Position numbers and translations under genes: made by a program
The notes under the pieces: model-generated
Database searches by the model: none
What the model was told of the DNA's origin: nothing
What the model saw: only the letters and a program-made list of their open reading frames with translations
Source of the DNA: TMED14 sp038145075
GTDB taxonomy: Bacteria > Bacteroidota > Bacteroidia > Flavobacteriales > Schleiferiaceae
Direction of reading: 5' to 3'
Assembly: GCA_038145075.1 (NCBI GenBank)
Contig: JAYQOY010000003.1
Location: 3,660-67,659 of the forward strand
Length of the DNA stretch: 64,000 nucleotides
In this document: piece after piece, positions 7,276 through 15,534 of the stretch
Position numbering within the stretch: position 1 is the first letter of the stretch
How the letters are laid out: each line of letters starts with the position of its first letter

Positions 7276-10200
7276 ATGGTGAACGCGACCCCTTACGTTC
7301 CAATAAACTGCATTCGTATCGTCACGGCAGCATCGCTGTTTGACGGCCACGATGCCAGTATCAACATCATGCGCCGCATTCTGCAGTCAAGTGGGGCGGA
7401 AGTCATCCACCTCGGCCACGACCGCAGTGTGGAGGAAGTGGTGAATACAGCCATTCAAGAAGATGCCAATGCCATTGCCATGACCTCCTACCAAGGCGGG
7501 CACATGGAGTACTTCAAATACATGTACGACCTGCTGCAGGAAAAAGGCGCGGGTCACATTCGCATTTTCGGCGGCGGCGGCGGAACCATCCTGCCTTCCG
7601 AGATTGCCGAACTCCAAGACTACGGAATTGCCCGCATCTACCACCCCGACGACGGCCGTACCATGGGCCTCCAAGGCATGATCAACGACTTGCTGGAGAA
7701 ATGCGACTTCCCAGTGGGTGACCAGACAGAGGGCGCCGTAGAGGGCGCGCTGAAGGGGGAGGCCCGGCATTTGGCCCGCTTGATTTCCTGTGCGGAGAAT
7801 TTCCCTGACCACTACGAATCCCTCCTTCCCGCGTTGGAGAAGGGAATGCCTGCGGACCGCAAGACGCCCGTCCTCGGCATTACCGGTACGGGTGGGGCAG
7901 GCAAGAGCTCCTTGGTGGACGAACTGGTGCGACGCTTTTTGCTGGCGCATCCTGGCAAGCGCCTGGGCATAATTTCGGTCGATCCGTCTAAGCGCAAAAC
8001 GGGGGGCGCGCTGCTCGGAGACCGCATCCGCATGAATGCCATTCAGCACGGCGACGTGTACATGCGCTCTTTGGCGACGCGTCAAAGCAATTTGGCTCTA
8101 AGCAAGCACGTGGCGGAAGCGCTGCGCATTCTGCAGGCGGCCGCGTTTGACCTCATCATTTTGGAGACGTCTGGCATTGGGCAATCCGATACGGAAATCC
8201 TCGACCACAGCGACGTTTCACTCTACGTCATGACGCCGGAATACGGCGCAGCGACTCAGCTGGAGAAGATTGACATGCTGGATTTTGCAGACCTCATCGC
8301 CCTCAATAAGTTTGACAAGCGCGGGGCTCTTGATGCGCTCCGGGATGTGAAGAAGCAGGTGCAGCGCAACCACAACCGCTGGGACGACGCGGTGGAGGAT
8401 ATGCCGGTCTTTGGCACCATGGCCTCCCAGTTTAACGATCCGGGCACCAACCGTCTGTTTGCGGCGGTGATGCAGGCGCTGGTGGACAAGGCGGGCGCGA
8501 GCGGTTTGGCAACGAAGACTTCGGACGAAAAGGCGCAGAGCGAGAAGATTTACATCATTCCTCCTGCCCGAACGCGCTACCTCAGCGAGATCTCGGAAGG
8601 AATTCGAGGCTACAACGACTGGGTGCTCCAACAAGCCAACGTCGCAGATGCCCTGTACCAGCTGCAAGGGTCCATGGAGGCCCTGGCCGCGACCGATTTG
8701 GACGACAAAGACCGCTTGATTAAAGGGCTGCAGGAGGCTTTCGAGAAGAAGAAACGCGATCTGGACCCCTACAACTGGGACCTCATTCAAGGCTGGGAGA
8801 CCCTGCGCGACCGCTACAAAGCGGATGAGTACGTCTACCAAGTGCGCGGTAAGGACATCAAAGTCCCCACGCATTCCCTGTCATTGAGCGGCAAAAAGAT
8901 TCCCAAGGTGGCTACACCTCGCTACCGCAGCTGGGGCGACCAACTTCGCTGGCTCCTCCAGGAAAATGTTCCAGGCGATTTCCCCTACACGGCGGGCATT
9001 TATCCATTCAAGCGCACGGCGGAGGACCCCACCCGCATGTTTGCCGGGGAGGGCGGTCCCGAACGCACCAACAAGCGCTTCCACTACGTTTCGTTGGGCA
9101 TGCCCGCGAAGCGGTTGAGCACGGCCTTTGATTCGGTCACTTTGTACGGCCACGACCCCGGTCGTCGTCCGGACATCTACGGCAAGATTGGCAATGCCGG
9201 CGTGAGCATTTGCTGCTTGGACGATGCCAAAAAGCTCTACAGCGGCTTTGACCTCTGCGATCCAACGACCTCGGTGTCCATGACCATCAACGGTCCGGCG
9301 CCCATGCTGCTCGGCTTCTTCCTAAATGCCGCGGTGGATCAACAGTGCGAGAAGTACATTGCCGCCAACGGCCTTGAAGCCAAAGTGGAGGCCGTGAAAA
9401 AGGCCAAGTACGACGACCGAGGTTTGGCTCGTCCCGCCTACCAAGGTGGCCTTCCGGAAGGCAACAACGGACTGGGCTTGATGCTATTAGGGGTTACAGG
9501 CGATGAAGTCCTGCCTGCGGAGGTCTACGCGAAGATTAAGGCGGAGGCTCTCAGCACGACGCGCGGCACGGTTCAGGCGGACATTCTCAAGGAAGATCAG
9601 GCGCAAAACACCTGCATTTTCTCGACCGAATACGCCCTTCGTTTGATGGGCGACGTTCAGGCCTACTTCATCGATCAAAAGGTCCGAAACTTCTATTCCG
9701 TTTCCATTTCCGGCTACCACATTGCGGAGGCAGGCGCCAATCCCATCACGCAATTAGCCTTCACCTTGGCCAACGGCTTCACCTATGTGGAGTACTACTT
9801 GAGCCGCGGCATGGACATCAATGCCTTTGGTCCCAACCTCAGCTTCTTCTTCTCCAACGGCATCGATCCGGAATATGCGGTGATCGGCCGGGTGGCGCGC
9901 CGCATTTGGGCCAAAGCCTTGAAGAACAAGTACGGAGCTGATCCGCGTGCTCAAATGTTGAAGTACCACATCCAGACGTCGGGCCGTTCCCTGCACGCTC
10001 AGGAGATTGACTTTAATGACATTCGGACCACGCTGCAAGCGCTCTACGCCATCTACGACAACTGCAACTCGCTGCACACCAATGCCTACGACGAGGCCAT
10101 CACGACACCCACCGAGGAGTCTGTACGCCGCGCCATGGCGATACAGCTGATTATCAACAAGGAACTGGGCCTCGCGAAGAACGAGAACCCCCTCCAAGGT

Positions 10201-10662
10201 TCCTTCATTATTGAGGAACTTACCGACCTGGTCGAAGAAGCGGTGATGGTGGAATTTGACCGCATCACCGAACGCGGTGGCGTCCTCGGTGCGATGGAGA
10301 CGATGTACCAACGCGGCAAGATTCAAGAGGAGTCCATGCACTACGAGATGCTCAAGCACACGGGCGAATACCCCATCATCGGTGTGAACACCTTCTTGAG
10401 TTCGAAAGGATCGCCCACGCTGATACCTGGTGAAGTTATTCGCGCCACGGAAGCCGAAAAAGAGGACCAAATCGCCACGGTGAACTCCTTGCAGCAGGCC
10501 TCCGGAGCTAAAGCATCCGAAGCGCTTGAAGCGATTCAGGTGGCGGCGCTTTCTGGTGGAAACGTCTTTGAGGCTATTATGGATGCAGCGAAAGTCTGCT
10601 CTCTGGGCCAAATGACCGAAGCCATGTTTGCCGTCGGCGGCCAGTACCGCCGCAACATGTAA
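7276..10662 (+). CDS. icmF: Fused B12-dependent acyl-CoA mutase/G-protein chaperone (IcmF-like)
   Basis: A 1128-aa three-part protein. First a B12-binding domain (about 10-140) with the base-off motif D23-G-H25. Then a MeaB-type GTPase chaperone domain with P-loop GITGTGGAGKSS near residue 203. Last a radical mutase TIM barrel (about 550-1128) with RMFAGEGGPERTN, SVSISGYHIAEAG and RSLHAQEIDFNDIRTT. This domain order defines IcmF, which interconverts isobutyryl-CoA and n-butyryl-CoA. By hand alignment to methylmalonyl-CoA mutase, the Arg207 position is Gln777 (as in ICM) but the Tyr89 position is Tyr576, where ICM has Phe. So the preferred acyl-CoA is not certain. The family N-terminus fixes ATG 7276; an upstream in-frame extension overlaps the HAD gene. 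Confidence 0.93.
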   Translation: MVNATPYVPINCIRIVTAASLFDGHDASINIMRRILQSSGAEVIHLGHDRSVEEVVNTAIQEDANAIAMTSYQGGHMEYFKYMYDLLQEKGAGHIRIFGGGGGTILPSEIAELQDYGIARIYHPDDGRTMGLQGMINDLLEKCDFPVGDQTEGAVEGALKGEARHLARLISCAENFPDHYESLLPALEKGMPADRKTPVLGITGTGGAGKSSLVDELVRRFLLAHPGKRLGIISVDPSKRKTGGALLGDRIRMNAIQHGDVYMRSLATRQSNLALSKHVAEALRILQAAAFDLIILETSGIGQSDTEILDHSDVSLYVMTPEYGAATQLEKIDMLDFADLIALNKFDKRGALDALRDVKKQVQRNHNRWDDAVEDMPVFGTMASQFNDPGTNRLFAAVMQALVDKAGASGLATKTSDEKAQSEKIYIIPPARTRYLSEISEGIRGYNDWVLQQANVADALYQLQGSMEALAATDLDDKDRLIKGLQEAFEKKKRDLDPYNWDLIQGWETLRDRYKADEYVYQVRGKDIKVPTHSLSLSGKKIPKVATPRYRSWGDQLRWLLQENVPGDFPYTAGIYPFKRTAEDPTRMFAGEGGPERTNKRFHYVSLGMPAKRLSTAFDSVTLYGHDPGRRPDIYGKIGNAGVSICCLDDAKKLYSGFDLCDPTTSVSMTINGPAPMLLGFFLNAAVDQQCEKYIAANGLEAKVEAVKKAKYDDRGLARPAYQGGLPEGNNGLGLMLLGVTGDEVLPAEVYAKIKAEALSTTRGTVQADILKEDQAQNTCIFSTEYALRLMGDVQAYFIDQKVRNFYSVSISGYHIAEAGANPITQLAFTLANGFTYVEYYLSRGMDINAFGPNLSFFFSNGIDPEYAVIGRVARRIWAKALKNKYGADPRAQMLKYHIQTSGRSLHAQEIDFNDIRTTLQALYAIYDNCNSLHTNAYDEAITTPTEESVRRAMAIQLIINKELGLAKNENPLQGSFIIEELTDLVEEAVMVEFDRITERGGVLGAMETMYQRGKIQEESMHYEMLKHTGEYPIIGVNTFLSSKGSPTLIPGEVIRATEAEKEDQIATVNSLQQASGAKASEALEAIQVAALSGGNVFEAIMDAAKVCSLGQMTEAMFAVGGQYRRNM

Positions 10663-10686
10663 GGGGTAGATAGAAAGCGCTTCGAC

Positions 10687-11358
10687 TTAAGGCGCTTCGA
10701 TGCGTTCCCACACGTAGGGCACGTCCTGGTTCATGAGGTCCACCTTTTGAAGGACCCAGCGTCCTTTGTGTTTTTGGTAGGTCAGCGTTCCTACGTTGCT
10801 GTCATTTCGGTACAAATAGATGCGCTCCTTGGCCGTTTTTTGGGCCAAATAGTAGCTCGCCACGCTGATGTTGCCCTTAGGCGGCTGCACCATGCTCAGC
10901 AGGTGTTCCTCGCCCACTTTGAGCGCCCAAATCGCATCCACCACCAAGGGGTAGTGGGTGGCCATTATCGGGTGGTAGAGTGGGCCAGCGGGGAGGGAGT
11001 GGGTTTCGGTCGCGTCACTCGATATAAAACCTTCAAACACCTCCATGAGTCCGTCTTGAAAGATGACGGAATAGGAAGGACTCGACGAACTAATAAACTG
11101 GTAGAATTCAATATTCCCGTCCTCTAAGGAGAAATGGGCCAAATGTCCCATTTCCGCGGTTTGGTCGTTGATGGTCAAAATTTGGCCATATTGACCGAGC
11201 GAGGCTTTACCCTTGTATTTCAGAATAGTCAGTGCATCGTACTGCACCAACTGGGTATTGTTGGCGAACTGGTAACTGGCCGAATTTACCCAACGCGGTT
11301 GGCAACTCATAGCCAGGACTGCAGCGGCTCCTAAAAGGCATTTGTGGATAACTCTCAT
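10687..11358 (-). CDS. Hypothetical lipoprotein
   Basis: A 223-aa protein starting MRVIHKCLLGAAAVLAMSCQ, a lipoprotein signal peptide with the cysteine at residue 19 as probable lipid attachment site. The mature part has alternating hydrophobic/polar strands (beta-rich) and no recognised motif. The ATG at 11358 is chosen; a longer upstream frame would run across the divergent xth promoter and start. It converges on icmF with 24 nt between the stops. Probably anchored to the outer membrane. Function unknown. Confidence 0.65.
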   Translation of the reverse strand: MRVIHKCLLGAAAVLAMSCQPRWVNSASYQFANNTQLVQYDALTILKYKGKASLGQYGQILTINDQTAEMGHLAHFSLEDGNIEFYQFISSSSPSYSVIFQDGLMEVFEGFISSDATETHSLPAGPLYHPIMATHYPLVVDAIWALKVGEEHLLSMVQPPKGNISVASYYLAQKTAKERIYLYRNDSNVGTLTYQKHKGRWVLQKVDLMNQDVPYVWERIEAP

Positions 11359-11391
11359 GGCGGAAAGTTCGGCAATTCTGTGCGGGCTCGG

Positions 11392-11399
11392 TACCTTTA
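11392..11399 (+). promoter_or_regulatory. -7-like box directly before xth
   Basis: TACCTTTA differs from TAnnTTTG only in the last base and ends exactly 4 nt before the xth ATG, implying that transcription starts at or next to the start codon. On the other strand GAACTTTC (11370-11363), a weaker match, stands 4 nt before the lipoprotein ATG. Confidence 0.5.
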
Positions 11400-11403
11400 A
11401 GGC

Positions 11404-12165
11404 ATGAAAATTATTTCCTGGAACGTGAATGGAATTCGGGCGGCCGCGAACAAAGGCCTCCTGGTTCAATTAGCCGCTTGGGATGCGGATGTGGTGTGCT
11501 TTCAAGAGACCAAGGCCACCGAAGAGCAGGTCGCAGAAGTGCTTTTTGGCGCCGGCTACAACGTGTATGCGCATTCGGCCGAAAAGAAGGGCTACAGCGG
11601 CACCGCATTGATTTCCAAAGAAGCCCCTCTGAGCGTCAAAGTGGGGGTGGGCCTGCCCGAACACGACGGCGAAGGCCGCCTCATCGTGGCTGAATTTCCC
11701 CAATTCTATGTAGCCACGGCCTACGTTCCCAATTCCAAAGGCGACTTGAGCCGAATCCCTAACCGCCAAGCCTGGGACCGCGACATCGCCGACCTGCTCG
11801 CGGACTACGATCAGAAAAAACCCATCGTATACTGCGGCGACCTCAATGTCGCCCACCAAGAAATCGACCTGTCCAATCCAAAGTCCAACTACAACAAGAC
11901 GCCCGGCTATACCCAAGCGGAAATTGACGGTATGGACTATTTGCTCAGCAAAGGCTTTGTGGATTCATGGCGCGCGCAACACCCCGAAGAGGTGAAGTTT
12001 TCATGGTGGAGTATGCGTTCGGGTGCCCGTGCGAAGAACATTGGATGGCGTTTGGACTACCACGTAGTGTCCGAGCGGCTCATGCCCAAGGTGACCAGGA
12101 CGGATATCCTGACCGAAGAGTACGGCAGCGACCACTGTCCGGTGCTGATAGAGCTAGGGGGCTAG
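11404..12165 (+). CDS. xth: Exodeoxyribonuclease III (AP endonuclease)
   Basis: A 253-aa enzyme of the ExoIII/EEP nuclease family, which cuts abasic sites and 3'-blocked ends in base excision repair. Visible are SWNVNGIRAA with the catalytic Asn (residue 7), CFQETKAT (metal-binding Glu), YCGDLNVAHQEIDL (catalytic Asp and Asn), GWRLDYHVVS and the C-terminal YGSDHCPVLIEL with the catalytic Asp-His. Length and ends are normal. The last codons (LIELGG) run into the stop-proximal repeat that fills the downstream gap. Confidence 0.95.
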   Translation: MKIISWNVNGIRAAANKGLLVQLAAWDADVVCFQETKATEEQVAEVLFGAGYNVYAHSAEKKGYSGTALISKEAPLSVKVGVGLPEHDGEGRLIVAEFPQFYVATAYVPNSKGDLSRIPNRQAWDRDIADLLADYDQKKPIVYCGDLNVAHQEIDLSNPKSNYNKTPGYTQAEIDGMDYLLSKGFVDSWRAQHPEEVKFSWWSMRSGARAKNIGWRLDYHVVSERLMPKVTRTDILTEEYGSDHCPVLIELGG

Positions 12166-12320
12166 AGAGCTAGAGGGCTCGGGCTTCGCCCTAAAGCTTG
12201 AGAGCTTCATGGGTTTAAGGGTTTAAGGAAAAAACTCAGGTGACCGCCGCATTCAAGCGAGCCAACCGACGAACTAGCCAACAAACCAACTAGCCAACAA
12301 GCGAACCAGCGCGAAACGCC
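12153..12320 (+). repeat. Intergenic repeat copy R1 with GGGC-TTC-GCCC hairpin
   Basis: Most of the 274-nt gap between xth and rpsF is repeat. It begins in the last codons of xth with GCTAG/AGAG units, contains a nested hairpin (12176-12198: GGGC, loop TTC, GCCC, flanked by GCTC and AGCT), then GGGTTTAAGGGTTTAAGG (12215-12232), and from about 12270 repeated (C)TAGCCAACAA(A)CC-like units. Similar copies lie at 20143-20404, 63235-63325 and 63919-64000. Confidence 0.75.
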
Positions 12321-12376
12321 TTTAACCCTTTCACCCTTTAACTCTTTAACTCTTTAACTCTTTAACTCTTTAACTC
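12321..12376 (+). repeat. Tandem 8-bp repeat (TTTAACTC)
   Basis: Two degenerate units (TTTAACCC, TTTCACCC) are followed by five perfect copies of TTTAACTC (12337-12376). The array ends 36 nt before the rpsF -7 box. A run of identical short units is prone to copy-number change. Confidence 0.9.
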
Positions 12377-12411
12377 TTATACTACCACGTAGAATCAAGG
12401 AACCTTTTCAC

Positions 12412-12419
12412 TATCTTTG
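12412..12419 (+). promoter_or_regulatory. -7 promoter box of the rpsF operon
   Basis: TATCTTTG is a perfect TAnnTTTG match, 20 nt before the rpsF ATG. This is the expected strong promoter of a ribosomal protein operon. Confidence 0.75.
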
Positions 12420-12439
12420 CACCCCTAATTTCATTAACC

Positions 12440-12775
12440 ATGAATCAGTACGAAACCGTTTTCATTCTAAATCCCGTCTTGTCTGAAGAGCAGATAAGGG
12501 AAGCGGTTGATAAGTACACCGGCTACCTCCAAACGAATGGTGCCGAGCTTATCAACGTCGAGAAGTGGGGCTTGCGCAAGTTGGCGTACCCCATTGACAA
12601 AAAGAAGAGTGGGTTCTATAACCTCCTCGAGTTCAAGGCTCCAAGCCACGTAATTTCTACGTTCGAAGTAGAAATGAAGCGTGATGAGCGCATCATGCGT
12701 TTCCTCACCGTGACTTTGGACAAAAATGGCGTAGAGTATGCTGCCAAGCGTCGCGCTAAAGTTAAAAACGCTTAA
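12440..12775 (+). CDS. rpsF: 30S ribosomal protein bS6
   Basis: A 111-aa ribosomal protein. The N-terminus MNQYETVFILNPVLSE, the central EKWGLRKLAYPI and KKSGFYNLLEF, and the C-terminal RDERIMRFLTV are standard S6 features. S6 binds 16S rRNA in the platform of the small subunit together with S18. It is the first gene of rpsF-rpsR-rplI, the usual Bacteroidota arrangement, with its own promoter just upstream. Confidence 0.98.
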   Translation: MNQYETVFILNPVLSEEQIREAVDKYTGYLQTNGAELINVEKWGLRKLAYPIDKKKSGFYNLLEFKAPSHVISTFEVEMKRDERIMRFLTVTLDKNGVEYAAKRRAKVKNA

Positions 12776-12787
12776 TCCTAGATAGTT

Positions 12788-13078
12788 ATGAGCGCTTTAG
12801 AATCCAACGCAGGCAATCAATCAGAGATCCGCTACCTCCAGCCGATCGCTATTGATGGCTCTAACACCAAAAAGTACTGCCGCTTCAAGAAGTACGGCAT
12901 CAAACACATCGACTACAAGGATCCCGATTTCTTGTTGCGTTTCGTGAACGAGCAAGGCAAGATTTTGCCCCGCCGCATCACCGGTACCTCTTTGAAGTAC
13001 CAACGCAAATTGGCGCAAGCTATCAAGCGTGCGCGCCACTTGGGCCTCATGCCTTACGTAGCGGACAACCTCAAATAA
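12788..13078 (+). CDS. rpsR: 30S ribosomal protein bS18
   Basis: A 96-aa protein with the S18 core KKYCRFKKYGIKHIDYKD, then RRITGTSLKYQRKLAQAIKR and ARHLGLMPYV. S18 pairs with S6 on the small subunit. It starts 12 nt after rpsF. The N-terminal 15 or so residues before the core are a variable extension. Confidence 0.98.
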   Translation: MSALESNAGNQSEIRYLQPIAIDGSNTKKYCRFKKYGIKHIDYKDPDFLLRFVNEQGKILPRRITGTSLKYQRKLAQAIKRARHLGLMPYVADNLK

Positions 13079-13087
13079 TTCGGCGAC

Positions 13088-13540
13088 ATGGAAGTAATCT
13101 TGAAATCAGACGTTGACAACCTTGGATACAAGGACGATACGGTTACGGTAAAGAACGGATATGGTCGCAACTACTTGATTCCACAAGGTTTGGCCATTTT
13201 GGCTACGCCTTCTGCGAAGAAAGTTTTGGCTGAAGACCTCCGTCAGCGCGCCCACAAAGAGGCGAAGTTGATCGAAGCTGCCAACCAAACGGCAGAAGCA
13301 TTGAACCGCGTAGAGTTGAAGCTCACGGCCAAGTCTGGCAAGGGCGGCAAACTCTTCGGTGCTGTGACCAACGCAAACGTAGCCGACGAATTGGCTGCTA
13401 TGGGCCACGGTGTCGAGAAGAAGTTCATCCAAATCGCAGGTGGAACCATCAAGGCTGCTGGCAAGTACACGGCTAAGGTTCGTTTGCACCGCGAAGTGGT
13501 GGTAGACTTCACCTTCGAAGTGATTGGCGACGAGAATTAA
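13088..13540 (+). CDS. rplI: 50S ribosomal protein bL9
   Basis: A 150-aa protein. The N-terminal domain MEVILKSDVDNLGYKDDTVT and KNGYGRNYLIPQGLA, the long helix (about 40-75), and the C-terminal domain with KLFGAVTNANVADEL are the L9 pattern. It binds 23S rRNA near the L1 stalk and helps maintain reading frame. Last gene of the operon; an intrinsic terminator follows 21 nt after its stop. Confidence 0.98.
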   Translation: MEVILKSDVDNLGYKDDTVTVKNGYGRNYLIPQGLAILATPSAKKVLAEDLRQRAHKEAKLIEAANQTAEALNRVELKLTAKSGKGGKLFGAVTNANVADELAAMGHGVEKKFIQIAGGTIKAAGKYTAKVRLHREVVVDFTFEVIGDEN

Positions 13541-13561
13541 TTTCTCACGGCAACGACAAAG

Positions 13562-13590
13562 AAAACCCCGTCCTTCCGACGGGGTTTTTT
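13562..13590 (+). terminator. Rho-independent terminator after rplI
   Basis: Arms AAAACCCCGTC and GACGGGGTTTT enclose the loop CTTCC, followed by a T-run to 13590. The final T is the first base of the next gene's -7 box. Confidence 0.92.
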
Positions 13591-13597
13591 ACTTTTA
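13590..13597 (+). promoter_or_regulatory. -7-like box before the O-antigen ligase gene
   Basis: TACTTTTA matches TAnnTTTG except for the last base and ends 4 nt before the ATG at 13602. It grows out of the T-tract of the rplI terminator. Confidence 0.5.
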
Positions 13598-13601
13598 AGG
13601 A

Positions 13602-15521
13602 ATGAAGGAAAGCAGCGCGAAAGCCCCCGTGAATTATTTGGCCCTCGGTCTGGGAGCACTGTTAGCGCTCATGCCGTCGGTGGGCCTCTTTTCCAAGCTC
13701 GGGGATCCCGGCCATTGGCCTTTGCACCTAGGCTTTGCGGTATTGGGCTTGGCGCTTCTCTTCAAAGCCTGGTCCAGCGCTTCCGCAACTTCCTACACAC
13801 TTTCATGGCCCGCATTGCTTTGGTTGGGTTTGGCGCTTTGGGCCTGGGTGGCGCCGTGGACCACGGACCTCTTTTCAGTAGCCGAATGGAAGTACAGCGC
13901 AGGCCGCTTCGCCGGCTATGCGGGTTTTCTCCTGCTGGGTGGGCTCTGGTCCAAAGACGCCTCGCAAGACAGCTCCAAGTTTACCATCTTCATTTTGGGC
14001 TTTGGCGCCATGCTGAGCCTTCACTACGTCTTCACCTTTTTGGCCAAAGGTGCGGATGCTCTGGAAGATCCCTACCTCGTGCCCGGCTTGATGGGGCACA
14101 AGAATTTTACGGCAAGTGCCATTGCCTTGACGCTGCCGATTGTGGTGTTGGGACGTGCGCGACAGGCTTGGCCTGCGTGGATGGCAGATGGCGCCCTTTG
14201 GCTGGGCGTCTTGGCGGTGCTATTGGCGCAAACGCGAAGCATTTGGCTTGGGGGTGTATTAGCCCTTGGGGTCGGCTTAGCGCTTGGCTGGCGTCCTGCG
14301 AAGAACGTCCGGTATGGACTGCTCGGGGGCCTAGCCGTTGCTGGATTACTTGCGCTGTCGGGCCCGGTCCAGAAGCGCATGATGGATCCTGCCAATTTGC
14401 AGATTCGACAAATTTTCTGGGACCATTCGTTCCAAATGCACGCCGAGCATCCCCTCACGGGCGTGGGACCTGGCCAATGGCGTATCTACTTTCCAAAGTA
14501 TGGCCTAGAGGGCATGAATCCCAGCGTGGCAGAAGGCATCACTTCGGAGGTTCGCCCGCACAACGACTTCATTTGGGTGCTCTCCGAGCTAGGCTACGTT
14601 GGGCTTGCGCTCTTCTTCGGATTTATTACCATCGTAGTGGTCCATGCCGTTCGGGAGTACCGAAAAGACTCTTCAGATCTGGGGCCTGTCACATGGATGT
14701 CCATCTTGCTGCTCGCAACCGTCTATGCTTTGTTTGAATTCCCGCTGGAACGTGCCGCTTTCTGGGCCCCCTTCATGGTCATGGTGGGGCTGCACACGAA
14801 GGGAGGGGTATCCATCCCGAAGACCGTTTACCTGGGCTTGGCGGTGGTCTTAGTGGGGCTTTCGGGCCGAATCTCCTGGGCGGCCATCCAAGCGGACCAA
14901 GTCAACCAAGTTGTTTTGGAACAGAACAGTCGAAAAGACGCGCGAGGCATTGTGCAATCGGCCACGGATGCGGTATCCAGCTGGAACGAATTGGACCGCT
15001 TTAGCAATCCTCTGATCTACTTTGCAGGCATGGGAAGCCTTTTTGGGGAAGCACAGGCTATGGGCCAAAATCCCACCTTCACATCCGCAAATTTTAAACA
15101 AGCGGAGGCCTACTTCAATGAGGCATTGGCCCTTCATCCCTACCACGTGGTCACTTTGTACCAAAAGGCGAACATGCACCGCTACCGCAGAGAATTCAGC
15201 CAAGCCCAAGCCACGTACGAGCAGTTGCTCGCCATTTCGCCCCGTCACCCTGGGGGGCAAATGCACTATGCGACTACGTTGAATGCCACAGGGCAGTACG
15301 AAGCGGCCGCGCGCGTGCTAATTGCGGCCTTCTTGAGTCCTGAGTACTACAGCAATCCGGACTACCAGCGCGCCGTGATGGAGGCCTTGCGCAACATGCC
15401 CGCCCAGACGAAGCATAAGGGCCTACAGCCTTTAGTGGCTCGACGCGATCAGCTGGATGACCGCGCCCTTTTTGAAGCATTTCAAGCGTTTAAAACCCAG
15501 CGCTTGCAGCAGTCTCGATAA
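13602..15521 (+). CDS. O-antigen ligase-like (Wzy_C) membrane protein with C-terminal TPR region
   Basis: A 639-aa protein with about 12 membrane segments in the first 440 residues and a soluble C-terminal part. The segment RPHNDFIWVLSELGYVGLALF, in a periplasmic loop, is the Wzy_C/WaaL family hallmark (H-N-D/x-F). The C-terminal part (about 490-600) has helix pairs such as AEAYFNEALALHPYHVVTLY and AQATYEQLLAISPRHPGGQM, which look like TPR repeats. Members ligate polysaccharide to lipid A core or to other acceptors; the acceptor here is unknown. The gene is transcribed from a promoter just after the rplI terminator. Confidence 0.8.
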   Translation: MKESSAKAPVNYLALGLGALLALMPSVGLFSKLGDPGHWPLHLGFAVLGLALLFKAWSSASATSYTLSWPALLWLGLALWAWVAPWTTDLFSVAEWKYSAGRFAGYAGFLLLGGLWSKDASQDSSKFTIFILGFGAMLSLHYVFTFLAKGADALEDPYLVPGLMGHKNFTASAIALTLPIVVLGRARQAWPAWMADGALWLGVLAVLLAQTRSIWLGGVLALGVGLALGWRPAKNVRYGLLGGLAVAGLLALSGPVQKRMMDPANLQIRQIFWDHSFQMHAEHPLTGVGPGQWRIYFPKYGLEGMNPSVAEGITSEVRPHNDFIWVLSELGYVGLALFFGFITIVVVHAVREYRKDSSDLGPVTWMSILLLATVYALFEFPLERAAFWAPFMVMVGLHTKGGVSIPKTVYLGLAVVLVGLSGRISWAAIQADQVNQVVLEQNSRKDARGIVQSATDAVSSWNELDRFSNPLIYFAGMGSLFGEAQAMGQNPTFTSANFKQAEAYFNEALALHPYHVVTLYQKANMHRYRREFSQAQATYEQLLAISPRHPGGQMHYATTLNATGQYEAAARVLIAAFLSPEYYSNPDYQRAVMEALRNMPAQTKHKGLQPLVARRDQLDDRALFEAFQAFKTQRLQQSR

Positions 15522-15534
15522 TTCCGTCCATACC

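Noticed and set aside
12153..12320. tRNA or other structured RNA gene in the intergenic repeat
   Set aside because: No acceptor stem, anticodon arm or T-arm consensus; the visible stems are short repeat hairpins. The same holds for 20143-20404 and 63235-64000.
12321..12376. Tandem repeat as a CRISPR array
   Set aside because: Units are 8 bp with no spacers and no cas genes nearby.
13593..13605. AAGGAATG as a Shine-Dalgarno site for the O-antigen ligase gene
   Set aside because: AAGGA lies directly against the ATG, too close for ribosome pairing, and the -7-like box overlaps it.
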